A DNA stretch of 64,000 nucleotides from Caballeronia insecticola (lineage in GTDB: Bacteria; Pseudomonadota; Gammaproteobacteria; Burkholderiales; Burkholderiaceae): positions 2,108,001 through 2,172,000 of the forward strand of contig NC_021287.1 in assembly GCF_000402035.1 (NCBI RefSeq). Reading direction: 5' to 3'. The first letter of the stretch is position 1, and every line of letters starts with the position of its first letter. The notes beneath the pieces are model-generated. The model was not told the origin of the DNA, did not search any database, and saw only the letters and a list, made by a program, of their open reading frames with translations. Shown here in pieces: positions 27,272-36,943 of this stretch. The position numbers and the translations under genes are program-made.

Positions 27272-28292
27272 GGGACAACTCCTCCACCACAACGCCTTGC
27301 GTGCGCAAATAAGCGATCGCCTCGGCGACCTTCAGGGGTTGCCCGCCCGCGAGCACCGCGAGCGAGCCGAAAGCCTGGCCTTGAATCTCGTCGATCTGGC
27401 CATGCAGGATGTTGAAATCGAGTTCGTAGCGGCGGATCGTCTCGGAGAGAATCGGCTGATCGACGCCCGAGCCCGTAAAGGCGAGCCGCAACAGATGACC
27501 GCCGGTCTTCAGACGCTCGGTGACGCGCGCCTTGAGCGCGGGCGGCAGTTCGTGTGCGATGACATCGCCGATCAGCGCGCGCGTAACTTCGTGATGCGGC
27601 TGCATGAAGACATCGACGACCTTGCCCTCTTCCACCACGCGGCCCGCTTCGAGCACCGCGACGCGGTCGCAGACCTGCTTGATGACTTCCATCTGGTGCG
27701 TGATCAGCACGATCGTGAGCCCAAGCTCGCGGTTGATCTTGCGCAGCAGATCGAGAATCGCGCGCGTGGTTTCCGGATCGAGCGCGGAGGTCGCTTCATC
27801 GGAAAGCAGCACTTTCGGCCTGCTCGCGAGCGCCCGCGCGATGCCCACGCGCTGCTTCTGCCCGCCGCTGATCTGCGCGGGATATTTGTCCTTGTGCGTC
27901 GTGAGGCCGACCAGATCGAGCAGCGGCAGCACTGCGGCTTCGATCTCCGCGCGCTTCTTGCCCGCAAGTTCGAGCGGCAGCGCGACATTGCCGTAGACCG
28001 TGCGCGAGGACAGCAGGTTGAAGTGCTGAAAGATCATGCCGATGTCGCGGCGCGCGGCGCGCAGGTCGTCGCGGGAGAGCGTCGTGAGATCGCGTCCGTC
28101 GACGATCACGTTGCCTTCGCTCGGCCGCGTCAGCAGATTGATGGTGCGCACCAGCGTGCTCTTGCCCGCGCCGCTGCGCCCGATGATGCCGAACACTTCG
28201 CCGGCGGGGATCGTCAGATTGACGTTGTGCAACGCTTCGACCCAACCTCGGGGTCCCGCGAAACGCTGCGAAAGGTTGTGTATTTCGATCAT
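27261..28292 (-). CDS. metN: methionine ABC transporter ATP-binding protein
   Basis: A 343-residue ATPase of the methionine importer. Walker A is GRSGAGKST, the signature [15 protein letters not shown] and Walker [16 protein letters not shown], with the switch His in VLITHQMEV. Residues about 265-340 form the NIL domain, which senses cytoplasmic methionine and inhibits transport. First gene of metNIQ, divergent from the alpha/beta hydrolase. Confidence 0.96.
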   Translation of the reverse strand: MIEIHNLSQRFAGPRGWVEALHNVNLTIPAGEVFGIIGRSGAGKSTLVRTINLLTRPSEGNVIVDGRDLTTLSRDDLRAARRDIGMIFQHFNLLSSRTVYGNVALPLELAGKKRAEIEAAVLPLLDLVGLTTHKDKYPAQISGGQKQRVGIARALASRPKVLLSDEATSALDPETTRAILDLLRKINRELGLTIVLITHQMEVIKQVCDRVAVLEAGRVVEEGKVVDVFMQPHHEVTRALIGDVIAHELPPALKARVTERLKTGGHLLRLAFTGSGVDQPILSETIRRYELDFNILHGQIDEIQGQAFGSLAVLAGGQPLKVAEAIAYLRTQGVVVEELSHVE

Positions 28293-28459
28293 TGAAAATA
28301 CAAACGGCGGAGGGCTTCGCCAGGTGTTCGCACCCGCGCTGCCGGCCGCCGCTCGTTATAGCTGTTTAGTCTTGTCCGCCCAGGATTTTACAGGAGCACC
28401 TACATTCTGTTTAATAATGATTTAGGAACGGCTAATAACGAAAAGGAATTTACCGGGTG

Positions 28460-29353
28460 ATGGCACGCAACATCTATTCGACGAGCGCGGTCACGACGCG
28501 TCACGGCGCCGATTTGTTCCTGCATCGCTGGCGGCCGGTGCCGGAAGGCGAGCCTGAGGCGCGCATCGCGCTTGTGCATGGCCTCGGCGAGCACGCCGGG
28601 CGCTACGATGCGCTCGCGCTCGCGTTGAACGCCGCGGGCATCGAACTGATCGCAATCGATTTGCGTGGGCATGGGAAATCGTCGGGCGCACGCGTGTCGG
28701 TGCGCGTGTTCAACGACTATCTGCGCGATGTCGACGTGCTGCTCGAAGCGTGCGCCGCAACGCCACCCGCCGCCACGCCGCTCTTTCTGATGGGCCACAG
28801 CATGGGCGGCGCCGTCGCGGCCTTATATGCCGCCGAGCGCGCGCAGGACATCGATCTGGCCGGGCTGATCCTGTCGAGCCCCGCGCTCAAGCCCGGCGCG
28901 GGCACGCCGCGCTGGAAGGCAAGTCTCGCGCGCGTCGCCGGATTGCTTGCGCCGCGCATGGCCGCGTTCAGCATCGATCCGTCGTTGCTTTCGCGCGCAT
29001 CGGGTGTGGTCGAGGCTTACAGGCGCGATCCGCTCGTGCATCACGGCGCGGTGCCTGCCCGCACCGCCGCGCAGATTCTTGCCGGCATGGAGCGCGTCGC
29101 GGCGAAGCGTGGCGCGATCACGTTGCCGCTCTACGTCTTCCACGGCACCGCCGACACGATCTGCGACCCCGCCGGCAGCCGCGAATTCGAAGCGGCCGCC
29201 GCGTCCACCGATAAAACGCTCGCGCTCTACGAAGGCAGCGCGCACGAGACGCTCAACGATCTCGACCGTGACCGTGTGATCCGCGAGTTGATCGACTGGA
29301 CGCTCGTGCGCGCCGATTACGCGCGCACGCACGCGCCGCGTCGCGCGACCTAG
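28460..29353 (+). CDS. alpha/beta hydrolase, monoacylglycerol lipase/lysophospholipase-like
   Basis: A 297-residue serine hydrolase. The oxyanion region is ALVHGLGEHAGRYDALALAL, with DLRGHGKSSG following; the nucleophile is in LMGHSMGGAVA (GxSxG). The acid probably lies in VFHGTADTICDP and the catalytic His in YEGSAHETLNDL. This pattern is of the PldB/monoglyceride lipase group. No signal peptide, so cytoplasmic or membrane-associated. A GTG at 28457 directly precedes the ATG. AAGGA lies about 13 bases upstream. It shares its stop with the convergent HDAC-like gene (see findings). Confidence 0.88.
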   Translation: MARNIYSTSAVTTRHGADLFLHRWRPVPEGEPEARIALVHGLGEHAGRYDALALALNAAGIELIAIDLRGHGKSSGARVSVRVFNDYLRDVDVLLEACAATPPAATPLFLMGHSMGGAVAALYAAERAQDIDLAGLILSSPALKPGAGTPRWKASLARVAGLLAPRMAAFSIDPSLLSRASGVVEAYRRDPLVHHGAVPARTAAQILAGMERVAAKRGAITLPLYVFHGTADTICDPAGSREFEAAAASTDKTLALYEGSAHETLNDLDRDRVIRELIDWTLVRADYARTHAPRRAT

Positions 29354-30273
29354 ATTTCGGCGAGTGCCCGCAGATGCGCGACGACGCTGCGGCCGAGCGC
29401 CGAGAGGTTATAGCCACCTTCGAGACAACTCACGATGCGCCCTTGCGCATGGCGGCGGGCCACTGCCCGAATCTGCGCGGTGATCCACGCGTAGTCGTCT
29501 TCGACGAGACCCATGTTGGCCATGTCGTCCTCGCGATGCGCGTCGAAACCCGCCGACACGAAGATCATCTGCGGCTTGAATTCCTCGAGCCGCGGCAGCC
29601 ACATCATGTCGACGACCTCGCGCACCTGCATGCCCTTCGTGCGCGCCGGCAGCGGCACGTTGACCATGTTGGACGCGTGATTGTCCGCGCCGGAAAACGG
29701 ATAGAACGGATGCTGGAAGAAGCTGCACATCAGCACGCGCGAGTCGCCGGAAAACGCGGCTTCGGTGCCGTTGCCGTGATGCACGTCGAAATCGACGATC
29801 GCGACGCGCTGCAGGCCATGCACCTCGAGCGCATGACGCGCGGCAATCGCGACGTTGTTGAAGAGGCAAAAGCCCATCGCGCGCGCCGGTTCCGCGTGAT
29901 GGCCCGGCGGGCGCACGCTGCAGAACGCGTTGTCGTAACGCCCTTCGATCACGGCGTCGGTGGCCGCGATCGCCGCGCCCGCCGCGCGCAACGCAGCGCG
30001 ATAGGACTCGGGGCACATCGACGTATCCGGGTCGAGTTCACTTCTGCCTTGCTCGGGCGTGCGGCTCTTGATGTAATCGATGTGCGCCTGCGTGTGCACG
30101 CGCGCGAGATCGGTTTCCTCGGCGAGCGGCGCTTCCTCGCGCTCGATGAGCGAATCGATACGGCTCGCGATCAGCTGATCTTCGATCGCCTGCAGGCGCG
30201 CCGGGCATTCGGGATGCCATTGGCCGTTGTCGTGCCGCAAGCAGTCGGGGTGGGAATAAAAGCCGGTGGCCAT
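29350..30273 (-). CDS. histone deacetylase-like amidohydrolase
   Basis: A 307-residue zinc-dependent deacetylase of the HDAC/acetylpolyamine amidohydrolase superfamily. The motifs are HPECPARLQAIE, SVRPPGHHAEPARAMGFCLFNN (catalytic His pair), VAIVDFDVHHGNGTEAAF (zinc ligands Asp and His), FVSAGFDAHREDDM (third ligand) and SCLEGGYNLSALG (catalytic Tyr near the end). Such bacterial enzymes act on acetylated polyamines or other small amides; I cannot tell which. Start is the ATG at 30271-30273 (ATGFYSHPDCLRHDNG); an upstream TTG is less likely. Confidence 0.93.
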   Translation of the reverse strand: MATGFYSHPDCLRHDNGQWHPECPARLQAIEDQLIASRIDSLIEREEAPLAEETDLARVHTQAHIDYIKSRTPEQGRSELDPDTSMCPESYRAALRAAGAAIAATDAVIEGRYDNAFCSVRPPGHHAEPARAMGFCLFNNVAIAARHALEVHGLQRVAIVDFDVHHGNGTEAAFSGDSRVLMCSFFQHPFYPFSGADNHASNMVNVPLPARTKGMQVREVVDMMWLPRLEEFKPQMIFVSAGFDAHREDDMANMGLVEDDYAWITAQIRAVARRHAQGRIVSCLEGGYNLSALGRSVVAHLRALAEI

Positions 30274-30285
30274 GATGTCTCGCAA

Positions 30286-30616
30286 TGCCGCTTTCGTCGG
30301 CTCTTGTCTCGTGTTTTTTCGTCATACGCGACCCGGCGCCGCGCATTTGACGTTAAGTTACCACAGCGTTCGAGGTGGCCGGCCTCGCCCGGTCATATGG
30401 CTCATATGGGCCATCTGGGCGCAAGGCGTCGGTTATACTGCCCCGACGTCTTGCCGGCCGGGCCATCGCGCATGGCGAGCCGCAAGTTGTTGCGTATCGC
30501 CGAGTATTGCCGAGAATCGTTGAATATCGTTGAGTATCGCTGCGGATCGTTTCGACTTCTTCAACATCCCGGGCCGAACATCCGGCATCGCCCCAACCGC
30601 CCCAACCCCGCACACT
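30286..30616. other. intergenic region with a 10-base tandem repeat
   Basis: A 343-base gap between the divergent HDAC-like gene and mltB. It contains about six 10-base units (30494-30553), two CATATG sequences in 30395-30410, and short GC-rich stretches. I see no RNA gene; it presumably carries both promoters. Confidence 0.6.
30494..30553. repeat. imperfect 10-base tandem repeats, about six units
   Basis: Consensus GTATCGTTGA. Units are gtatcgccga, gtattgccga, gaatcgttga, atatcgttga, gtatcgctgc and ggatcgtttc. The period is close to one helical turn. Lies 64-123 bases upstream of the mltB start. Confidence 0.6.
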
Positions 30617-31789
30617 ATGACTTTCCAGTTTGCTTCGCTCGACCTCACCGCGCCCACCCGGCCGATCAGGCGCGCGTTCTTCGCTTCCCTCTTCTGCGCG
30701 CTCGGCCTGCTGTCCAGCACCGGCAGCTTTGCGCAGTCGCAGCAACCGCAATCCTCGACATCGCAAGGGCAGGTGTTCGAGGAAGAAATCGTGCCGCAGC
30801 GTTACGCGAACAATCCGAATGTCGATGCGTTCATCAACGACATGGTCGCCCGCTACGACTTCGATTCGGCCGCGCTGCACGACCTGTTCGGCCGCGTCAG
30901 TTATTCGGCTACCGCGGCGAAGCTCGTGCTGCCGTCGCCGACACCTTCGGCCAAGAACTGGCGTGCGTATCAGTCGCGCTTCATCGAGCCTATTCGCATC
31001 AACGCGGGCGTGAAGTTCTGGCGCGCGAACCAGGCGACGCTGCAACGCGCCGCCACGCAATTCGGTGTGCCGCCGGAGGTCATCGTCGGGATCATCGGCG
31101 TGGAGACCATCTACGGCCGCTTCATGGGCAACTTCCGCGCGCTCGATGTGCTGACCACGCTCACCTTCGATTATCCGAACACGCCGAATCGCATCGAGCG
31201 CATGGCGACCTTCCGCAAGAATCTGGAAGACCTGCTCGTGTGGACGCGCGATTCGCAGATCGATCCGACCACCGTGCTCGGTTCGTACACGGGCGCGATC
31301 GGCATTCCGCAGTTCCTGCCGAGCAGCATCGTGCAATACGCGGTCGATTACGACGGCAACAGCCGCATCGATCTGCGCGCGAGCCCGGCGGACGCCATCG
31401 GCAGCGTCGCGAACTATCTGAAGCAGAACGGCTGGGAGCCGGGCCGGCCGGTCGTGTGGCGCATTGCGGGCGATGTCGGCAGTCAGGGTATTGCGCAGGC
31501 GGCGGCGGACGGTTCGCCGGAGCCGCACTGGTCGCTCGCGCAGTTGACCAAGGCCGGCATGCTGCTCAACGAACCGGGCCTGAACATCGAGGCCGAAGCG
31601 CCGACGCCGCTCACCGTAGTCGATTTGCCGACGCCCGGCCGCGCGACCGAATACACGCTCGGGCTGAAGAACTTCTACGCGCTCACGCGTTACAACCGCA
31701 GCTTCTTCTATGCGCTCGCGGTCTATCAGCTCGGCGAGGCGGTGAAGGCGCGCATGATCGCGGGCGATACGGGCACGAATCCGCAATAG
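30617..31789 (+). CDS. mltB: lytic murein transglycosylase B
   Basis: A 390-residue glycosyl hydrolase of the Slt35/MltB family that cleaves the MurNAc-GlcNAc bond of peptidoglycan, forming 1,6-anhydro ends. A signal-like hydrophobic stretch (RAFFASLFCALGLLSS, about 15-30) ends near FAQ. The catalytic Glu is in EVIVGIIGVETIYGRFMG, followed by TTLTFDYPNTPNR and GSYTGAIGIPQFLPSS. The ATG at 30617 (TFQFASLDL) is chosen; the frame extends upstream through repeats. No lipobox Cys in the right position, so it may be a soluble periplasmic form. Confidence 0.92.
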   Translation: MTFQFASLDLTAPTRPIRRAFFASLFCALGLLSSTGSFAQSQQPQSSTSQGQVFEEEIVPQRYANNPNVDAFINDMVARYDFDSAALHDLFGRVSYSATAAKLVLPSPTPSAKNWRAYQSRFIEPIRINAGVKFWRANQATLQRAATQFGVPPEVIVGIIGVETIYGRFMGNFRALDVLTTLTFDYPNTPNRIERMATFRKNLEDLLVWTRDSQIDPTTVLGSYTGAIGIPQFLPSSIVQYAVDYDGNSRIDLRASPADAIGSVANYLKQNGWEPGRPVVWRIAGDVGSQGIAQAAADGSPEPHWSLAQLTKAGMLLNEPGLNIEAEAPTPLTVVDLPTPGRATEYTLGLKNFYALTRYNRSFFYALAVYQLGEAVKARMIAGDTGTNPQ

Positions 31790-31812
31790 TTGTCGCGCTC
31801 GTTTTCAAAAGC

Positions 31813-31838
31813 AAAACCCCGGCGCGCCGGGGTTTTTT
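31813..31838. terminator. bidirectional terminator between mltB and cysM
   Basis: AAAACCCCGG / CCGGGGTTTT with a 4-base loop, followed by T-runs on both strands. Convergent genes on each side. Confidence 0.9.
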
Positions 31839-31872
31839 CATGGCGCAAGCCGATGCACGCCGATGCAAACGC

Positions 31873-32775
31873 TCAGGCGGGAAACACGCCCGTCGACAGA
31901 TAGCGGTCGCCGCGATCGCACACGACGAACACGATCGTCGCGTTTTCGACCTGACGCGCGATGCGCAGCGCGACTTCGCACGCGCCGCCCGACGAAATGC
32001 CCGCGAAAATGCCTTCCACCGATGCGAGGCGCCGCGCCATGGCCTCCGACGCCGCCTGACTCACGTTCTCGACGCGATCCACGCGGCTGCGGTCGAAAAT
32101 CTTCGGCAGATACGCTTCCGGCCACTTGCGAATGCCCGGAATGCGCGAGCCTTCTTCCGGCTGCGCGCCGATGATCTCGATCTTCTCGTTCTGCTCCTTC
32201 AGGTACGTCGACACGCCCATGATCGTGCCGGTCGTGCCCATCGACGAAACGAAGTGCGTGATCTGCCCGTCCGTCTGACGCCACAATTCCGGGCCGGTGC
32301 CTTCGTAATGCGCGAGCGGGTTGTCGGGATTCGCGAACTGATCGAGGATAATGCCGCGGCCATCGCGCTGCATTTGATCGGCGAGATCGCGCGCGTATTC
32401 CATGCCGCCCGTCACCGGCGTCAGCACGATTTCCGCGCCGTACGCCGCCATGCTTTGACGGCGCTCGACCGACAGATCTTCCGGCATGAGCAGCACCATC
32501 TTGTAGCCGCGCATCGCCGCGGCCATTGCGAGCGCGATGCCGGTGTTGCCGCTCGTTGCTTCGATGAGCGTATCGCCCGGCTTGATGCGGCCGCGCTCCT
32601 CAGCTTTCCTGATCATCGACGAGGCCGGGCGGTCCTTCACCGAACCCGCCGGATTATTGCCTTCGAGCTTGCCCAGGACGATGTTGTTGCGGCTGCGGAT
32701 TTCGTCGTCCACGATGCGGACGAGTTGCACGAGCGGCGTATTGCCGATCGTGTCTTCGATAGTCATGTAAGCCAT
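31873..32775 (-). CDS. cysM: cysteine synthase B
   Basis: A 300-residue PLP-dependent O-acetylserine sulfhydrylase of the CysM type, making cysteine (or S-sulfocysteine from thiosulfate). Motifs: EDTIGNTPLVQLVRI, the PLP lysine in NNPAGSVKDRPASSMI, the substrate loop ATSGNTGIALAMAAAM, SSMGTTGTIMG for PLP phosphate and IFAGISSGGACEVALR. Isoform M rather than K is indicated by length and the KDRPA motif. The ATG at 32773-32775 (AYMTIED) is used; a second ATG three codons later is possible. Confidence 0.94.
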   Translation of the reverse strand: MAYMTIEDTIGNTPLVQLVRIVDDEIRSRNNIVLGKLEGNNPAGSVKDRPASSMIRKAEERGRIKPGDTLIEATSGNTGIALAMAAAMRGYKMVLLMPEDLSVERRQSMAAYGAEIVLTPVTGGMEYARDLADQMQRDGRGIILDQFANPDNPLAHYEGTGPELWRQTDGQITHFVSSMGTTGTIMGVSTYLKEQNEKIEIIGAQPEEGSRIPGIRKWPEAYLPKIFDRSRVDRVENVSQAASEAMARRLASVEGIFAGISSGGACEVALRIARQVENATIVFVVCDRGDRYLSTGVFPA

Positions 32776-32950
32776 ATGCGGAGCGGATTCGTGTCCCACG
32801 GGACGACGCTTCGGCGAGCGTTTGTCGCGGGATTTCGATATAGGGATTCGCCGATTGTAGCCCAGCGGTTCCTGCAGCGCCGGTGCGCCCCTGCTGCGCG
32901 GATGGATTGCCGAGCGCGGCGAAAGTTGTCCGACGGATCCGGCGCGCGCA

Positions 32951-32978
32951 AAAAACCCGCGGAGCGGCAGTCCGCGGG
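32951..32978 (-). terminator. terminator downstream of the ComEA-like gene
   Basis: On the minus strand CCCGCGGA / TCCGCGGG with a 7-base loop is followed by TTTTTT. Lies 70 bases after the comEA-like stop codon. Confidence 0.8.
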
Positions 32979-33047
32979 GAGCCCAAACCATCCGAAGGCT
33001 GAAGGAGAGCTTTCGACGCGCCGTGCACCGGAGCGCGCAGGTCGTCC

Positions 33048-33443
33048 CTACTTTTTCACGACGACCGGCCTCGCCGACGCGGACGCCGAAACCGGCGTGG
33101 CGACGGCCGAGTTCGCCGCGCCGGGCGGTGCGGCATTACCGGGTGGCGCGGGCGATACGGCCGCCGTTTTCGGCGCGGCGCCTACCGTGAGCCCTTCCGC
33201 TTCGAGACGCTGTACGGTCTTGCCGCCCAGGCCCTTCACGCGCGTGCCGAGATCGCTCGCGTCCTTGAACGGACCGTGTGCCTGACGTTCGTCGAGAATG
33301 GCTTTGGCCTTCGCCGGACCGATGCCCTTGATGCCCCGCAGCGCATCGACATTGGCGGTGTTGACGTCGACAGCCGCGAACGCCGAACCGATGGAAAGGA
33401 ACAGCGCGAGCGCGGCGAGCGACGAGCGTGCTTGCTTGAACAT
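33048..33443 (-). CDS. ComEA-like helix-hairpin-helix protein
   Basis: A 131-residue exported DNA-binding protein. The signal peptide ends at about SAFA-AV (residue 23). The helix-hairpin-helix core is VDVNTANVDALRGIKGIGPAKAKAI, and DLGTRVKGLGGKTVQRLEAEG is the second hairpin. This is the ComEA C-terminal HhH module that binds incoming DNA in natural competence. Here it is followed by a Pro/Ala/Val-rich tail of about 40 residues. Other competence genes are not next to it. Good Shine-Dalgarno (GGAGA). Confidence 0.88.
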   Translation of the reverse strand: MFKQARSSLAALALFLSIGSAFAAVDVNTANVDALRGIKGIGPAKAKAILDERQAHGPFKDASDLGTRVKGLGGKTVQRLEAEGLTVGAAPKTAAVSPAPPGNAAPPGAANSAVATPVSASASARPVVVKK

Positions 33444-33517
33444 GACTGAGTCTCCGTGAAGAACCGGCCGGCGACGCGCCAGCCGTGAGACCCAGTGTAG
33501 TGAGAGGCGAACCGCGT

Positions 33518-34510
33518 TTATAGCTGGCCGAATAGCCAACGCACGTAGCGATCCACGCCTTCCTGAACGGTCAGAAAAGGCGCATCGTAACCCGCCGCGC
33601 GCAGGCGCGATTGGTCCGCTTGCGTAAAGCACTGGTACTTGCCGCGCAACGCATCGGGAAACGGAATGTACTCGATGAGCCCGCGCTGCACGAGTTCCGC
33701 GAGCGAGAGCGCCGCCTCGCCGTTCTGCGCGCGCAGCGAGTTGACGACCGTCGATGCGATATCGTTGAACGGCTGCGCGCGTCCGGTGCCGAGATTGAAG
33801 ATGCCCGACTTCTCCGGATGATCGAAGAAGAACAGGTTCACCTTCACGACGTCTTCGACCGAGATGAAATCGCGCGTCTGCTCGCCCGCCGCGTAGCCGT
33901 TGTATTCGCCGAAGAGCTTGACCTTGCCTTCGGAACGGAACTGATTGAAGTTGTGGAACGCGACCGACGCCATGCGCCCCTTGTGCGTTTCACGCGGCCC
34001 GTACACGTTGAAGTAGCGAAAGCCGACGATCTGACTCGACGCCTTCGGCTGCACCTGACGCACGATCTGATCGAAGAGAAACTTCGAATAGCCGTAGACG
34101 TTGAGCGGCTTTTCATATTCGCGCTCTTCGACGAAACGGCTCGATCCGCCATACGTCGCCGCCGACGACGCATACAGAAACTGCGCGCCCTGTGCGAGGC
34201 ACGCGTCCATCACGTCGCGGCTGTAGCGGAAGTTGTTGTCCATCATGTAGCGGCCGTCGGTTTCCATCGTGTCCGAACAGGCGCCTTCGTGAAACACCGC
34301 GCGCACGCGGCCGAAATCGCCGCGCTTGAAGCGTTCGACGAACTCGGTCTTGTCGAGGTAATCGTCGATTTCGCAGTCGACGAGATTCTTGAACTTGTCC
34401 GCGCGCGTGAGATTGTCCACCGCGATCACGCGTTGCTCGCCGCGCTCGTTGAGCGCCTTCACGATATTGCTGCCGATGAACCCGGCCGCGCCGGTCACGA
34501 TAATGGTCAT
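33518..34510 (-). CDS. hldD: ADP-L-glycero-D-manno-heptose 6-epimerase
   Basis: A 330-residue SDR-family epimerase that makes the ADP-L-heptose precursor of LPS inner core. The NAD site is [16 protein letters not shown]; the catalytic motif is SSAATYGG with YGYSKFLFD (YxxxK). Other matches: [15 protein letters not shown] and [10 protein letters not shown]. Separated from hldA by 7 bases, so hldA and hldD are coupled. E. coli HldD is 310 residues. Confidence 0.96.
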   Translation of the reverse strand: MTIIVTGAAGFIGSNIVKALNERGEQRVIAVDNLTRADKFKNLVDCEIDDYLDKTEFVERFKRGDFGRVRAVFHEGACSDTMETDGRYMMDNNFRYSRDVMDACLAQGAQFLYASSAATYGGSSRFVEEREYEKPLNVYGYSKFLFDQIVRQVQPKASSQIVGFRYFNVYGPRETHKGRMASVAFHNFNQFRSEGKVKLFGEYNGYAAGEQTRDFISVEDVVKVNLFFFDHPEKSGIFNLGTGRAQPFNDIASTVVNSLRAQNGEAALSLAELVQRGLIEYIPFPDALRGKYQCFTQADQSRLRAAGYDAPFLTVQEGVDRYVRWLFGQL

Positions 34511-34517
34511 ATTGAGC

Positions 34518-35492
34518 TCAAGCGAAGAGTTCGTTGTAGTCGACGGTCGCCGTGCCGAGTTTGCCCACCACGATGCCCGCCGCGCGATTCGCATAGACGA
34601 TCGAGTCGACGAGCGGCACGCCCGCGCCCAGCATGGTCGCGACCGTTGCGATGACGGTGTCGCCCGCGCCCGAGACGTCGAACACTTCGCGCGCCTCAGC
34701 CTGCGTGTGCAGCACCTGATTCTCCGTGAAAAGAGTCATGCCTTCTTCGGAACGCGTAAGCAGCAGCGCGCTCAGTTCGAGTTCCGCGCGCAGTTTCGTC
34801 ACGCGTTCGTGCAGGTCTTCTTCTGACTTCCATTGCCCGATCACTTCGCGCAGTTCGGCGCGGTTCGGCGTGATCAGCGTGGCGCCGCGATAACGGTCCC
34901 AGTCGTCGCCCTTCGGATCGACGAGCACGGGTTTGCCGGCACGCTTCGCCTCCGCGATCATCTGCGTGACGTGCGTGAGGCCGCCCTTCGCGTAATCGGA
35001 CATGAGGATGACGTCGTGCTGCGGCAGGATATCCGTGAAGCGCGCGAGGCACGCGCGCAGCACTTCGTGATTCGGCGTGTTCTCGAAATCGACGCGCAAC
35101 AACTGCTGCTGGCGCGAGAGCACGCGCAGCTTGATGGTCGTGAGCAGTTCGGGATCGCGTTCGAGATGCGCCGCCACCTTGCTCTCGCCCAGCAATTCGA
35201 CGATGCGCTCGCCCGGCTCGTCGTGCCCGACCACGCACAGCAGTCCCGCCTGCGCGCCGAGCGCCGCCGCGTTGCGCGCGACGTTGGCCGCGCCGCCCAG
35301 GCGGTCTTCCTTCCTCTGCACGTGCACGACCGGCACGGGCGCTTCGGGCGAGATGCGATTGACATCGCCGAACCAGTAGCGGTCGAGCATCACATCGCCG
35401 ACCACGAGTACGCGTGCCGCGGCGACACGCGCGCGCGGCACGACGGGAATGTCGGCCTTAGCTGCGGCTGCCGTTGCGGTCGAGTTCGACAT
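34518..35492 (-). CDS. hldA: D-glycero-beta-D-manno-heptose-7-phosphate kinase
   Basis: A 324-residue PfkB/ribokinase-family kinase that phosphorylates heptose-7-phosphate at C1. PfkB signature 1 is [24 protein letters not shown]; signature 2 is [21 protein letters not shown], with the catalytic Asp in the GAGD motif. The protein ends near that region, so it lacks the C-terminal nucleotidyltransferase domain of the bifunctional E. coli HldE (477 residues); the transferase (hldC) must be elsewhere. The gene start overlaps the ugd 3' end by 35 bases. Confidence 0.94.
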   Translation of the reverse strand: MSNSTATAAAAKADIPVVPRARVAAARVLVVGDVMLDRYWFGDVNRISPEAPVPVVHVQRKEDRLGGAANVARNAAALGAQAGLLCVVGHDEPGERIVELLGESKVAAHLERDPELLTTIKLRVLSRQQQLLRVDFENTPNHEVLRACLARFTDILPQHDVILMSDYAKGGLTHVTQMIAEAKRAGKPVLVDPKGDDWDRYRGATLITPNRAELREVIGQWKSEEDLHERVTKLRAELELSALLLTRSEEGMTLFTENQVLHTQAEAREVFDVSGAGDTVIATVATMLGAGVPLVDSIVYANRAAGIVVGKLGTATVDYNELFA

Positions 35493-36861
35493 GGGGACGT
35501 CCTATTGCGTAATAGTCGATGCCGAGTTCGGACATCGATTCCGGTTCATACAGATTGCGACCGTCGAAGATCACCGGCGTCTTCAGTTCGCTCTTCAAGT
35601 GCCCGAAGTCCGGGCTCTTGAACTCCTTCCATTCGGTCACGATGACAAGCGCATCCGCGCCCGTCAACGCGTCCTGTTGCGTCTTCATGAAGTGCAGGCG
35701 CTTCATGTCGTCGGGGCGATCGGCGAGATCGAGCGCGAGCACGCGCTCCGCTTCCTCGCGCGCCACCGGATCGTACGCGCGCACGCTGGCGCCGCGCTGC
35801 AAAAGCGCCTCGATGATGCGCCGGCTCGACGCCTCGCGCATGTCGTCGGTATTGGGCTTGAATGCGAGGCCCCACACGGCGAATGTGCGCCCGCGCAGAT
35901 CCTCGCCCATACGCTTCACGATCTTGTTGACGAGCACTTCCTTCTGGTCGTGATTGACCGCTTCGACCGCTTCGAGCACCCGCAGCGTGTGGCCGTTTTC
36001 GCGCGCCGTCTGCGCGAGCGCCTGCACGTCCTTCGGGAAGCACGAGCCGCCATAACCGCAGCCCGCATAGAGGAAGTGATAGCCGATGCGCGGATCCGAG
36101 CCGATGCCGCGCCGCACCGATTCGATATCGGCGCCGACCGTATCCGCGAGATTCGACAAATCGTTCATGAACGAGATGCGCGTCGCGAGCATCGCGTTGG
36201 CGGCGTATTTGGTGAATTCGGCCGAGCGCACGTCCATGTACAGCGTGCGTTCGTGATTGCGGTTGAACGGCGCGTACAGCCGCTTCATCTTTTCGCGTGC
36301 GATGTCGCCCGCGCGGTCGTCGTCGAGACCGATGACGATGCGGTCCGGGCGCATGAAGTCGTCGACGGCCGCGCCTTCCTTCAGAAACTCCGGATTCGAG
36401 ACGACCGAAAAGCCGTGCTTGTCCGAACCTTCGAGCCCGCGCGCCTTCAACTCTTCCTCGACGACGCGCCTCACCTGCAACGCGGTGCCGACCGGCACGG
36501 TCGATTTATCGACGATCACCTTGAAGCCGTTCGAATAGCGCCCGATGTTGCGCGCCGCGGCGAGCACATATTGCAGGTCCGCGGAGCCGTCTTCGTCAGG
36601 CGGCGTGCCGACCGCGATGAACTGGATCTCACCGTGTTCGACGGCGGCCTTCACATCGGTGGAGAACTGGATGCGGCCCGCCGCCCGCGTGCGCTTCAGC
36701 ATTTCCTGAAGGCCCGGTTCGTGGATCGGCACGCCGCCATTGTTGAGAATTTCGATCTTGCGCGGATCGACGTCCAGGCAAAATACGTCATTGCCGATTT
36801 CGGCGAGACAGGCGCCGGTCACAAGACCGACGTAACCCGTGCCGACGATAGTAACTTTCAT
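35458..36861 (-). CDS. ugd: UDP-glucose 6-dehydrogenase
   Basis: A 467-residue NAD-dependent enzyme oxidising UDP-glucose to UDP-glucuronate, a precursor of acidic surface sugars and of L-Ara4N modification of lipid A. The NAD site is [21 protein letters not shown]; the catalytic Cys is in [16 protein letters not shown]; other matches are [33 protein letters not shown] and [14 protein letters not shown]. The 3' end overlaps hldA, so both belong to one transcription unit. Confidence 0.97.
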   Translation of the reverse strand: MKVTIVGTGYVGLVTGACLAEIGNDVFCLDVDPRKIEILNNGGVPIHEPGLQEMLKRTRAAGRIQFSTDVKAAVEHGEIQFIAVGTPPDEDGSADLQYVLAAARNIGRYSNGFKVIVDKSTVPVGTALQVRRVVEEELKARGLEGSDKHGFSVVSNPEFLKEGAAVDDFMRPDRIVIGLDDDRAGDIAREKMKRLYAPFNRNHERTLYMDVRSAEFTKYAANAMLATRISFMNDLSNLADTVGADIESVRRGIGSDPRIGYHFLYAGCGYGGSCFPKDVQALAQTARENGHTLRVLEAVEAVNHDQKEVLVNKIVKRMGEDLRGRTFAVWGLAFKPNTDDMREASSRRIIEALLQRGASVRAYDPVAREEAERVLALDLADRPDDMKRLHFMKTQQDALTGADALVIVTEWKEFKSPDFGHLKSELKTPVIFDGRNLYEPESMSELGIDYYAIGRPHVELDRNGSRS

Positions 36862-36943
36862 ACGCTTTCCGGTGGTTTCTGAAATGCCGGTGGCGCGAGC
36901 GGCGCAGTGACGCGCTGCTCGCGATCACACGTTCCGCGCGGGC

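Noticed and set aside
28293..28459. Possible SAM riboswitch upstream of metN
   Set aside because: I looked for a structured leader before metNIQ but found no recognisable riboswitch fold or conserved core in this short gap.
29374..33285. Very long open frame (about 1300 codons) on the plus strand
   Set aside because: It runs antisense to the HDAC-like, cysM and comEA-like genes and crosses mltB out of frame. Arg/His/Ala-rich composition is typical of shadows in GC-rich DNA.
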